The translations under genes and the position numbers were made by a program. 64,000 nucleotides of DNA from Lateolabrax maculatus (taxonomy: Eukaryota; Chordata; Actinopteri; Acropomatiformes; Lateolabracidae). The stretch covers positions 5,391,501 through 5,455,500 of the forward strand of contig CM062216.1 in NCBI GenBank assembly GCA_031216445.1, read 5' to 3'. Shown in pieces: positions 11,700 to 23,239 of this stretch; within the stretch, counting starts at the first letter, position 1; each line of letters begins with the position of its first letter. Below the pieces are notes generated by a model. The model was not told the DNA's origin. It ran no database searches and saw nothing but the letters and a program-made list of their open reading frames with translations.

Positions 11700-13989
11700 G
11701 TTTGGAAAAGGCTTCACTCACAGTAGTGAACATCTGGAGCAAATTGAGAATCAAAGCAAGGTTGTGACTGTTGAGGTAAGAAGACTCCACCGCAAATATT
11801 ACGATAATATTGCTATTTCAGTGTCGGCATGCTGCATGTGGCTGTCTGAAGAGTGCCATCATTGTGCAGTCAGTTCCTGAGGGGAAATGTATTTTATTCA
11901 CTCCCTGTGTAACATTTTAAAGCTGCATTTCAAAGGTGTGCTCAGCCTGAATACAAATTGAAGGAACGGATGCAGATTCTTTCTAGGTGGTGGGAATAGA
12001 GGCACAGACGTGTGCAGGCGACTTCAAATTTAAGTGGAAAATGTGCACTTCAAGAATGTACAGAGAGGAAAAGGTCGTTTAAATGAAAGAAAATATCAGA
12101 CAGAACTGGAGCGCCTGGTGGGTTGGGATCAGAGTGTGAGTTATCGAACCAACACACACACACAAGGTTGGCATGTGTTGCTTACCAGCTGCACCTGTCG
12201 CCTGTACGGGTGGTGCAGTGGCTGTTTTCTGGTGAATGAACACAATAAACCTTCGGCCTACCTGAGCGCACCTGAAGACATCATGATCATGAATAACCAC
12301 GACATATTATTCAGATTTTGCAGCAGAAGGTGTTGACTTTGCTTCTTATAATGTTGAACTGATGTTGTATTGTTATGTGGATGTATGGTTATTTATTGAC
12401 TATTAATGAGTATTGGTCCAACTAACGTTTAAAATTATGCCAATTATCTGCTTTGTTCATTGATGTACGGTATTCACTGTAACATTGATCATTACCATAG
12501 TGCACATTGAACATTAGTACTGCTTTTATTTCTCTATATTGAACCCCTCCACAAATATCTAAACCCTTTTGTTTCTAACCCTGTCCTTCCTACAATGACT
12601 CTGAGGATAATAATAATCCAGATGAAGTTACACACACACACACACACACACACACCACATACTGTAAATCCACGACTTGTTCCTCTAATAGCCAGAGGAG
12701 GAGAGGTCTGTGTGTAACGGCTCATCGCTCCGCCAAGTGACCAAAGTCATTTGAAGAAATGCAAACTATTTTTCCATTTACTTTGACCTAGAGGGCTCTC
12801 TGAAAACCCAGCAGAGTGGAGAGCAGCTTAACAGTTTCTATCTATACCATGAAACAGAATTACCTGCAAAGCAAAACCAGGGTCCCTTTCAGCCAGCTAC
12901 AGTCTACCACAACAGGAACTCCACGGCTCCGCTGCTGGTTTGTAATGCTGATCTAGAGGTACACAAAGCATTTGTAGCACCTTGTGACAGATGTGTGCCT
13001 CTAATTTACTGGAAAAGTAATCACTCTGGGATAACTAGCCACTGGTGCTAAGTGGGATTCATTAAGGCCATGATTGGTGTCATCAGCTGGCTCAACCAGG
13101 TAGCTTTGTGCTGTAATGATCAATGCTAATGTATGTTTGGACTCCGATGCGTGCAGTAATTATGGGATATTTGCCCAGCACGTTATGGATGAGCGCATTA
13201 CTGCGGGTCTTGTCAGTGTTCCTCATCCATTCCCCCGAGGCCTTGGCGAGTTCACACATGGGGCGGGGGTGGGGGATCCCTGACCAGGCTGCCTTGGCTC
13301 AGCCTCGGAGGACAAGCGGGGCCTGTTAAGCGGCGTCTCCTCCCAACAAGCCATTTGGCTCAGACCAGTCGTGCAAATTGAACATGACGATGAACAAAGG
13401 GCCCTTCAGCTGTCATGCACAGCCTCTGTTAAGCACATTCTGTGAGAATGACCCTGCGGATTTCAGCATTAGTTAGCGCTGGCATGGCTGAGGAGACGGG
13501 TGGGTACAGGGCGATCGAGAAAGGTGTTCCTGATCAGAGGACCAACAGCCTCTTTCACCAACATGTTCAGCTTCTGAACTCCCCCGTCACCACCCAATCG
13601 ACCCCTTCTGCCTCCACATCCCCAGCAGCTCACCTGCAGAGTAACCTCCACACACACTAAACTCCAGTGACAGCCTACGTGTCAGGTCCCACATTTTAAG
13701 ACCACGTTTTAGGGGATTTGATCATCATATCATGTGATGATCTTAAGTTTAAGAAACAGTAAATTTACCAAAACCCTGTGTCATCAGTGTCTGTTGATGC
13801 TTCAGGTGACTGTGACTCTATAAAAAGAATGAAATGTCCAGTTTTTTATAGCCACCTTAGAATCCAGAGGTTTTGTGACAGAAACTTTTAGAGGAAAAAG
13901 TAAATAATGAATTTTGTTATTACTGTAAGTTAACATTTTCTATGGTCACCTCAGCAACGCTTGGTTTGCTCGCTGGCTTCTCTGGAAAC
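11700..13989. other. intergenic, no gene recognised
   Basis: Mostly unique-looking AT-rich DNA with one CA microsatellite. A moderately GC-rich stretch at about 12990-13330 has no good coding frame and could be conserved non-coding sequence. No exons are supported. Confidence 0.4.
12630..12655. repeat. (CA)n microsatellite
   Basis: Thirteen CA units, with no other feature. Confidence 0.9.
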
Positions 13990-14125
13990 ACACTTTGCCC
14001 GGTGTTTTGAGACGGCAGCAGAGAGAAGAAAACCGCTGTGAGCGGGCGTTTCTCATCCTGGACGGAGCGGGGAGCAGACAGACGGCGGCTCCGTGCTGTC
14101 GGAGCTCCGCTGGGAGCTTTGGCAC
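13990..14125 (+). other. CpG-rich patch, possible promoter or first exon
   Basis: Clustered CpGs occur in gagcgggcgtttctcatcc, ggacggagcgggg and gacggcggctccg. The surroundings are CpG-poor. No TATA box or convincing start codon follows, and no protein is recognised on either strand. Confidence 0.25.
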
Positions 14126-14710
14126 TAATTGTGTGGGAGAAGAAGATTGTTTTGGCTATAACGAAGGATCTGTTTGTTAACCCCGTGACTCTGCTGTAGA
14201 TGGGGAGTATGTCCACTCATTGTGTGCCAGCTGACTGTTGTTGAGCACTGCGCTGGAAGTGATTTGAGGATTTACAGCTTTGATTATGTAGAAAACAGCC
14301 TTGAATGAATGCAAATGCGGCCCATGTGATACATGTGAGCAGGTTGTAGCTGAAGCAATTATCGTTGTTGGTGTTCTTTTTTATATCACTGTCGGCTTCT
14401 TAGATTAAACTTGAGATTGATGACCGTCTATGAAGATAAAATCTCATTAGTCGCATTGTCAAGCTTCTGCTACCACAAATCCCTCTTCCATGCATGTGCG
14501 CTGGGAATCATTCTTCTTCCAGGTCTGTAGCCTTGAAGGGTCAATCCATGATGGAGATGACTGTTGAAGTATTTGGCAAGGTTCAGTGTCAAGGTTGCGC
14601 AAGGAGCACACAAACATACTGAATGAGATTGTGCAGTGATGCGTTTTGTGTTTTTCAGCCGTGCTAGTGGGGAATCTCTAGGGAGTGAGTCCAACACTTT
14701 GGTCCGAACA

Positions 14711-14840
14711 GAGATATCTCAACAACTATTGGATGGTTTGCCTTGGAATTTGGTATGGACATTCAAGGTCCCCAGAGGATGAATCCTACTGACTTTGATG
14801 TTCCTTTGAGCTTTTCACCTAATACCACCAGCAGCTCACC
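14711..14840 (+). repeat. dispersed teleost repeat, copy 1
   Basis: The block runs from gatatctcaacaactattgg through a cccagaggatgaatcctac core to ccaccagcagctcacc. A second, diverged copy in the same orientation lies at 15008-15111. I know this sequence as a common dispersed repeat in fish genomes but cannot name its class. Confidence 0.6.
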
Positions 14841-15007
14841 AGAACATTTTCAATCATCCAGTGACGTATTTCATTATCTTTTCATCACTTAGCACATCAT
14901 TAAGTACAGATCTACATGATCCCCAGAAGTAGCACCCTAATAACAATCTAGATTCCTGCCTTTTTATCTTTTGTCACAATGAGCTTAACATTTCTATCAT
15001 TATATGA

Positions 15008-15111
15008 AATGTCTCCACAACTATTAGATGGACTTACACAAAATTTGGTACAGAGATTCATGGTTCCCAGAGGATGAATCCTAATGACTTTGGTGATCCC
15101 TTAACTTCTAA
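15008..15111 (+). repeat. dispersed teleost repeat, copy 2
   Basis: This copy shares with copy 1 the segments tctccacaactattagatgg, cccagaggatgaatccta and atgactttggtgatccc. It starts 297 bases after copy 1, which suggests an old tandem pair or two units of a longer array. Confidence 0.6.
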
Positions 15112-15115
15112 CATT

Positions 15116-18100
15116 TGTATACAAACGGTAATGGCTGTTCCAAAAGATATTTCAGCGTGGAGTGTTGGATCAGCTGACTGACATTGCTATCCCTACATCC
15201 ATGCTGCCAGCATGGATACAACTTCTGGCTTCCCAGCAAGTATTTCTTTTACTGGGAAATTGATGTCGATTTTGGCAGTTCCCTGCTAATACTAGTGCAA
15301 CAAAAGCAATTGGTGAGCACCCTTCACAAGCAGATTGCAAAGGGTTGCAACATCAAGTCTCATAAATGATTGTTGCTTGCAAAATGTATATATACATTTG
15401 CAAGTCCAACAGGGCTCCCGTGTGCTCATGCCTGTGTGGCAAGCATGTTGATTGCTTTAATTAGTGAAAAATAAGTTAAAATGAGTGAGAGGAACTCTCA
15501 TGTTGCAAATTAAGTAACCTTTTGTTACTTCCAAAGCCAGTTTCATGGTGTATACTATGTTGTCTTTCATCGCTGTCTAGGTATGCATAGACAGTGACTG
15601 GTTTTAAAGCCATTTTACATTCAAATTGCAAATTGAAGAAGAAAAAAGTTAATCTGTCAGCATCCAGTAACACCTCTGTGACTCCAGCAGCGAGGCAGCA
15701 GACAGAGTGTGTAAATCTGAGGAGAAGAGCCAAACGAGCATGATGGCAAATGTGGCAAGAGGCTTCTGGGAAGTGCACCATGACAAGAATAAAACTAATA
15801 TGAGTCTTTGGGGCTGAAAGAGACAGACTAATTTCCAGCTGATAAAATGGCATTCCTTCTTTACCCCTCTCAGCTGTCCTGTTTATTGCATCATATAAAG
15901 CGGCAGAAAGAGGTCTTTCCACGAGAGGAGTGAAACCCATTTTTACTGGCCTTTTTTTTTTTTTTCACTTATCCAAAAATGTTATTTCTTCACTCCCCCT
16001 GCTGGCCTGCCACCCTCCTCCCCATCCTCCCCCTTGTCCCTCTCCTCCCTGTACGGCTGTAGCGCCTTTCCTCCAAACCTTTAAACTCTAGGTTCATTCC
16101 AGGAATTACACCGGATCAATATTGTGTTATTTGTTTTCTGAGGAGTGAAATGCAGTTGGCCTCCTACGCGAGCATTAAAACCAGCCTGCCTCATCTCACT
16201 GAACGTAATAATTCATGTCATGCTGGCGTCGTCGTTAGTTACGGGACAGTCAGGCTATCTCTGAGAAAGTACACAACCGCATGACATGATTCATGACATG
16301 CTGCACAGATGAACAGTGTGCTGCTTTTGCGTAACATGTAACAGTATGTGAAATAAATACAAACTGCTTCTTCAACTTAAAGGACCACCCCATACAAAAT
16401 ATGTCTTGTATTTAAAATCATGACTTCTTCCAAGTTCATCTGTTTTCTCTGTGACTGTCCTCCACCTCTGACTGCACCACTCTGATGTTCACTCTAAGCT
16501 TCTCACATCGGTGCACACATACAAAATATAGTAACTTAATTACTTTTCATATCTAATATAAATAACTATTAAAGTTCTATCCATGTGCTTGCATGGGACA
16601 ATGATAAATCTCCACTGCAGTGCACTGACGTGTAATTCAGGGCCATGTCAATATTTATTCATCATAATTAGTCTTGGAGCATCTAGTGCTTTAAAAAGCT
16701 GTAACTGATTAATGCAGCGCAGGTCTACAGAAATGTACAACCAGACTGAATTGATGTTGTCATTTGAATCAACACAAGGCTAAAAAGAAAGGGTAAAAGT
16801 GTTGACTCATTCTGTTGTTGTCTGGCTTGAGGGAGTCAAAATCATTTTAGTCAAGTCTAGTTGTTTTCTCAGGCTGCTGCCATGCCTGTGTCCTAAAAAT
16901 GTCAGAAACATGTTTATGTACCAGTAACCAAATAATCTGCTTTGTTGTTGTGTCCAGACTACTTAAAAACTTGGCAAAGGTTTTCAAAGTATATTGATTC
17001 AGGTTAAATTTTGAGAGAAAAAAATGGAAATTAGTTGTGTATAAAACTAGTTTATAATAATAAATATTTAATTACCCCCTCACAACAAGATGCTTAGGGT
17101 TAGGGGCAAAAGGGGAACCTGTTCTGTCAGTTGTGCCCCTAAGAACACACCAATACCGACTTAAATGGACCAGAGTTGAGGTATGGCACTGCTCATGAGG
17201 GTTAAGCAAACTGCAGAGTGGCTGTGATAACTGAGATCAATGTTTGGTTCCTGAAGTGTCAGAAAGGACTCAAAGGTCAATTGTTGTTTCCATGAAAAGC
17301 AGCTGAGTTAATTAGCTATTGGAAGAAGGAGCACATAATGGGGTTACTCTCATTGGTCCATGAGGATGTAATTTTGCAAAGGCAAGAAAAACCACAGACC
17401 AATTTCCTGCTCTGAGATGTTTAACTTCTTTATTCCTCGACCGGGTGTGCAAACTTAATAGCTCCTGAAACGGTTTGCTTTGTGGTCAGGAATCATCATC
17501 ATCATACTGCACCAAACTAACATGTCTTTATTACTGAACATGTATAAATTATATCATATTTTATATTCCATACTATATTATACTATAATATGTTAAACTG
17601 TCATGCTTTTTATTACATAATGTACTATATCATATTTCTATATTAATACAGACAAACACCAAATATAATTACTTCATATTATATACTATTCTGGCTATGC
17701 TGGTGTAGTTGATGGTATCATATTATTCTTACATGTACTATACTTTGCTGACTTTGTTGCTACTAATCACACCACTACGTCACTTGACTCGAGACAGTAC
17801 TTCACTAATAGTTTAAGTACAACACTGGTCTTAGGATCTGTACGTTTACTGCTTGCCTTTTAGTTTTGAGTTAAATTGTCTCTTGTATAGTTTTATTTCT
17901 ATTCTTATTTTTATTTTATGTACTTAAACTTATTTATGTTCAACAATTCTCTATTTATAGTACTTATTTCTGTCCCTCTGTCTTAAATTAATTATTTCTC
18001 TTATTCTAGTTTTGTCATATCTGTATTCTGATTTGATTCTGCTCTCCGCAGCGACTGACTCAGGCTCTGCCGAGCTCAGTCCTGCTTGGTTCTATCTGTC

Positions 18101-19279
18101 GAGCGGCCCAACATCGATAATCTGCTCAACAGTCGTAATGTGTGTGGTCATCCTGGCCCCCTGTCTCTGTCCTTCCACAGATAGCGCTAATCCCAGATCC
18201 CATTCAGAATTGGACCTCTGCATGGGGAAAACAGCGCACTTGCATTCAACTTTTAATCAAAGCAGCAGCTGTGGTTAGTGTGTGGCAGGGGACAGAGTCT
18301 GGCCTCCCCCTGGGTAATCAATTTGCAAAGGCAGATGCTCAGCAGGGCTCAAACTTCTGTGGCTTACAACAGCTGTTCTCAAATACATATCAAGGAACAT
18401 TCTTTCTTTTTCTTGAATCATTTGATTGTTAATTCATCCACATATTGGCAGAGAAGGGAGGGAAATGACACCAGCAAAGATCAAGGTGACATATTTATGA
18501 CTAATTGCCTAATTGATGGTGTGTTTGCACCATTGCCCTATCATAATTTGCAGTTATTAATCTGCGCCTTTTTCCCTCTCTCCTTTTCTTGCAGGTGGAG
18601 CTGGAGCACTAGATATCAATTTCTCATGCAGCACCTCCAGTGTTGGACAGGTGGAGACAGATGGTGCGATGTTGGCGGCCCTTCAGAAAAGTTTCCAGAA
18701 TCTTGGACACTGATGAATAGCAAATAAAGTATCTGCAGGTGAACAGAAGAACCTATGGCTTCATCAAAGAGTCAGAGAGAGAACGCAGAGGAACAAGAAG
18801 TCAAGTCATTAGAGTAAACGGCCAGCTTTAATGTGCCGAAACATTTATCAACACACAGAGGGCCACCTGTATGAAGTTCCAGTGTTGTCTAGGTCCAGGT
18901 CCAGAAGTGTGTAACTGGAGTCCTTTACAGTCACTTTATTATATATTTATTATAAGTGTTTAATTATAGTAAATTCACAAACTTAAAATGTATGGAAAGC
19001 AATTACAAATTTCTAATTAAATTAGCATTTAAATGATGCAAGACTCATAGTAAAACATCTGTTGAGCTTCTTTTTTTTTTTGTTGGTGTTGCATTTATGA
19101 ATGGGTTTTCTGGTTTCATCTCACAGTTCATTTGTGTCCTTCACATTTAAACTTTCCATTTCTTCTCTTACCTTAAGAGATGGCTATCTTTAATTTAATG
19201 AAATAAATAAATATGAAATAAATATAATATCTCACTTTTAAATGACTGGAGGTCCTACAGAGCAGCATTATACTGTATG
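15116..19279. other. intergenic, no gene recognised
   Basis: A T homopolymer lies near 15950-15966, followed by a C/T-rich tract near 15990-16060. AT-rich TATTA sequence fills 17520-17700. At 18580-18730 a good plus-strand acceptor (ccttttcttgcag) precedes a short GC-richer block ending near AATAAA (about 18724), which could be the last exon of a non-coding transcript. Nothing else is supported. Confidence 0.35.
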
Positions 19280-19492
19280 TTAAAGGTGCCCTGTGGAGTT
19301 CTTTTGCAAATAACCACAGTTATGTTAACATTCATTGTGTGTGTCATAAAGGTCCCACAACTGTGTTGAATGCATTTTCTCCTTCTTAAAATGTTTGCAA
19401 AGCTTTTTTTTTTTTTCAAACAAAACCGGGGCCCACACATCAAAACACTGTTAGCAGCACTAGTGGTCAAAACCTCCACAGGGTACCTTTAA
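19280..19492. mobile_element. TTAA-flanked MITE, 213 bp
   Basis: The ends are inverted repeats: TTAAAGGTGCCCTGTGGAG on the left, and on the right the complement of TTAAAGGTACCCTGTGGAGG. TTAA at both boundaries suggests the piggyBac-type target site. The interior has a T12 run and no coding capacity. It resembles a common fish non-autonomous DNA transposon. Assignment to piggyBac rests only on TTAA and the TIR geometry. Confidence 0.65.
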
Positions 19493-20170
19493 CCAGTCCA
19501 GGTGCTTCTAAAAACATTTCCTTATATTTTTGATGTAAAAAATGGCAGATGATCTCTATACATGTCTATACAATAATCAATGTAGTTTTTATTAGTGCAT
19601 CATACATACAATTATGCCCAGCCAGCACGGGTTTACAAAACAACAAAAACTGATATGAACCAGATCCAGCATGCTGCATACAAAATCTTATTATTATATT
19701 GTGTCCAAAAGTAAATTAAACTAATTAATATAACTCTCACAATCCGCTGTCAATATTCATGTCAACAAAGTCATAAATTATTTATAAAACATGTACTAAA
19801 TAATAATATGGTACTGGAAAAATAAAAAATATAGACTTATTAAATGCTACAGTTTGCCTGGTTGTCCACGGTACATCAAAATTTGTTTATTTTAATAGAT
19901 TTCATTGTATTTCATAAAAGCAGAGTTGTGGAGGGGCTGTGATGTGGTGTGAAAAAAACTTTTGACCTTGTCGCTAGTAACTTTGAAATGTTTCCACATA
20001 CTCTGCTAAAAATATAAAATAATACAGATAAAAACTGAGTTAGTGGAAAGGAGTCAGGAGGCCGCGCAAACAGGGAACAGAATTGTGTCGAATGAGGGAC
20101 CTGTGGGACTGAAGGTACAGCAAAGGGCAAAGTGTCAGTACACACTCAGCTCAACTGTTGTTGTCACAGA
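19493..20170. other. intergenic, no gene recognised
   Basis: AT-rich sequence between the MITE and the CA microsatellite. I see nothing in it. Confidence 0.5.
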
Positions 20171-20217
20171 GCGCACACACACCTTCACATTCACACACAC
20201 ACACACACACACCTTCA

Positions 20218-20309
<92 letters not shown>

Positions 20310-20347
20310 CACGCACACACACGTGCACACACGCACACACACCTTCA

Positions 20348-20429
<82 letters not shown>

Positions 20430-20461
20430 CACGCACACACACGCGCACACACGTGCACACA
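20171..20461. repeat. compound CA microsatellite with 130-bp higher-order repeat
   Basis: (CA)n tracts are punctuated by ccttcacattcacac, cctacac and acacgtgcacacacgc. The order of these punctuations recurs with a period of about 130 bp (from about 20212 to 20342), so an internal block was duplicated. The long His/Thr-rich open frames over it are translations of the repeat, not genes. Confidence 0.95.
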
Positions 20462-22630
20462 AGTGTCAGCCTCACAAGATGGATATTAAATGTAATTTCT
20501 CCTGTTTCCCGATATAAAGACTCTCTACTCATTGTGTTGTTTGGTCTCTCAGCCTCCACCTTCTTGTTGTCTGGACTCTTATTGTTTTGCTCATGGAACT
20601 GTTGACCGCGGTGTCTCTCTCAATCACACCGTTACAGTGGCTCAGTGTTGACATCATATTGCATGTCCCAATTGTTGTCTTGTGTTCAGATATTCTGACT
20701 TTGAGATGCCTTTTGCTTTAACCAGCAATAGCCTTGTCCCAGGCACAGATCAGCATCTAAATTACATTTGTAGAATTGCAATTAATAAACTGTCAATGGA
20801 AAAACTTTCTTCCAGTGAGAGGATAAAAAATTTGCAGTTGTTGGTACAATGACATTGTGCACATCGGGCGCATTGCTTGACTCTGCTGGAAATCCACGCA
20901 GGTTGGTGAGTCAGACTTATGCTGCTCTTTTGCTTGTGTCTGTTTGTTTTTCATTGGAATTCATGGATATGTCGGTGCGTGTTATTCTCTGACGCTCGAA
21001 CTCACTCCACTTTTATATCCAGCACAAAATGGGCTGCAAATTGAGAGGCTTTACAGCAGGTAGAGCGTGGTGAAGGTCAAGGTAGCTCGGCTCCCAGAGA
21101 TGTGGGGGTTTGTACAGGATAATTTCTTTGCAATAGGGAGGACTGAACACATAAATGGTTTCTACTTTCCCGCTGATTTCCTCCAGGGAAATTTCCACTT
21201 CAGAGAAGAGTGGCTGTAAACCCACACCTCCTTACCTCTCCCTCTTACACAAACTATTGCTCTCTTCATCTCTTTTGTGGTGCGTGGGTGTCTCTCATGT
21301 ATGTTCTTCTTTTTGCTGTTGTTTATTGCTACACATGCTTTTTGTTGTACACATTTCAATCTAAAACACTTGTAATGAAATGTGCTATACAGTATAATAA
21401 ATGCTCTTCTTGTCTTGAATTCCCTTCCATGTGTGAGAGGAGAGATTAATGTTTGTCCTCGCAGGAATAAATCTGCTCTTTTCTCAGAGTTCTCCTTGTG
21501 CAACTGAGATCTAGATCTACAAGCAAGTATGATTGAAATTTCTCTTGATGCTGTTGTTTAAATTATACACTTATTATTATACTGTTATGTAGTTGAATTC
21601 CAGACTAATTAAAAAACTGAGAGATAAAGGGGGACACAAAATGTACCTTTATTTGCAAATTGTTTCAATATGGTGCACAAACAACATCCATTTAAACATC
21701 ACACAGCAGTCCAACTGTATACAAAGTAAAAATCTGTGTTTTTTCTTTGTTACTGTATAACCATGCGCAAAAACTACACAAAAAAACACACATTTTTCAA
21801 TTTTTCAATTTATAGGACTTCAAGACTTTGTACCTAAATTTAAAGTCTTGGGGACTATTTGTACAAAAAAAAAAAAAAAAAAGCCCAGAAGAGTACCACA
21901 AAAATGAAACAACATTCAAACAACTGAAGAAGCAATCTCAACAAAAAACTCCAATCTTTAAAATGTCATCTTAAGTGAAGTCCTCCATTCTTTTTAGCTC
22001 CACCCAAAGCTGCCAGGATGACCCTCGCTCTCCTAACCGCTCGTCTTTGTCTGTGCTGCAGACATGAGTACATCCTGCATGCTGCATGTATCACAGCCGA
22101 TTTATGTGGTCATTTCTCCTGCGTTGTTGCCGTGCCACATTTGGCCTTGTGTAGAAAATCAATAACAAAAATGATCAGGAGTCAACCATCTGTAATGTCT
22201 GTGATAGTGAAATCCATAGGAGTGTATGAGGATGAGTCGATTCCTTGTTGCTCGACTGCAGGCTCATTAACTACAAAGCAGAAAACAATTCATGGATCAA
22301 GCCAAACTGATGGATGATGCTGTCTGGTGGGAGAGGGGGCTGAGGATATGCTTTATGACACTGATACTGTAACTACATTTCCTGGCCTTGAAGATGGTTT
22401 GGAAATGTTGCAAGTAGTTTACGATGTTGTTATACAACAGCTGATTGATATCCATTTAAACGGCTGTTGTTGATTTTCTCTGCACTTTATTTATCCAGGG
22501 AAGGTTTGCTGAGCATGACCGCTCTTTTTCAACAAACACCCTGTCTCAAACTCATATATTTATACACAGTCACACCTGCAATCTGCCCAGTGTCAGTTTG
22601 ACAGCAGTGTGCACAGAGTCTATAGTAGCA
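20462..22630. other. intergenic, no gene recognised
   Basis: Short open frames on both strands near 21010-21500 overlap each other and resemble no protein. A homopolymeric A run lies near 21867. No splice-bounded coding segment was found. Confidence 0.45.
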
Positions 22631-22639
22631 GCGGGGGGA

Positions 22640-23180
22640 AAAGCCCATCAAGGGGACTTGAGCTGATCACAGGGGCATTTTAACTGACTAGGAGGGTGCG
22701 TGGGCCATCTGCAGGGGCATCTGACACAGCTTCAAGGATCTCTGGGCAAACTAAAAGAGCAGTACGTCTGACCAGAGGGGCATTTTAACTGAATAAAATA
22801 TAGGCACTTGGACAGACCAGAAAGGCACCTTGACCGATCACAGGGGCATCTGGACTGAATAGAGACACTTCGATTGACTAGGAGGTCATTAATCCAACTC
22901 AAAGGGCACTTGGGATTGCCAGAGGGCCATATGAGTTGACTAGAGAGGTGCTTGGGCAAGCCACCAATCTGAAACACATAAATGGATGCTTGGACCAACT
23001 AGGCAGTAGGGCTGACTAGAAGGGCATTTGGATCAACTAGAAAATTGAGCAGAGTAGAGGGACACTTAAGTTGACCAGGAGGACATTTTGACTTACCTGA
23101 AGAGCATTTGGGCAATTGGACCAACAAGCAGTGCACTTGGGATAACCAGAGTGCAAGTGGGATAGAAGGGCCGTTTTAAA
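22640..23180. repeat. degenerate minisatellite, unit about 30 bp
   Basis: Variants of aggggcattttgactgactag recur some 15 to 18 times: cacaggggcattttaactgac, cagaggggcattttaactga, cacaggggcatctggactga, agaagggcatttggatcaac and others. Because the unit is near a multiple of three, the minus strand keeps an open frame of 88 codons with repeating Arg-Cys-Pro/Leu blocks. I treat that frame as an artefact of the repeat. Confidence 0.75.
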
Positions 23181-23239
23181 TTTAGACATATCCTGGATGA
23201 AGTAAAGTTTTTGAAAAGAACAAAAAGGAAACACAACTT

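Noticed and set aside
15476..15940. 154-codon minus-strand open frame
   Set aside because: No known motif; composition changes along its length and it includes a Phe run from a homopolymer. It is likely chance.
20043..20605. Three overlapping 119-157 codon frames rich in His and Thr
   Set aside because: They are translations of a CA microsatellite in all three frames, not proteins.
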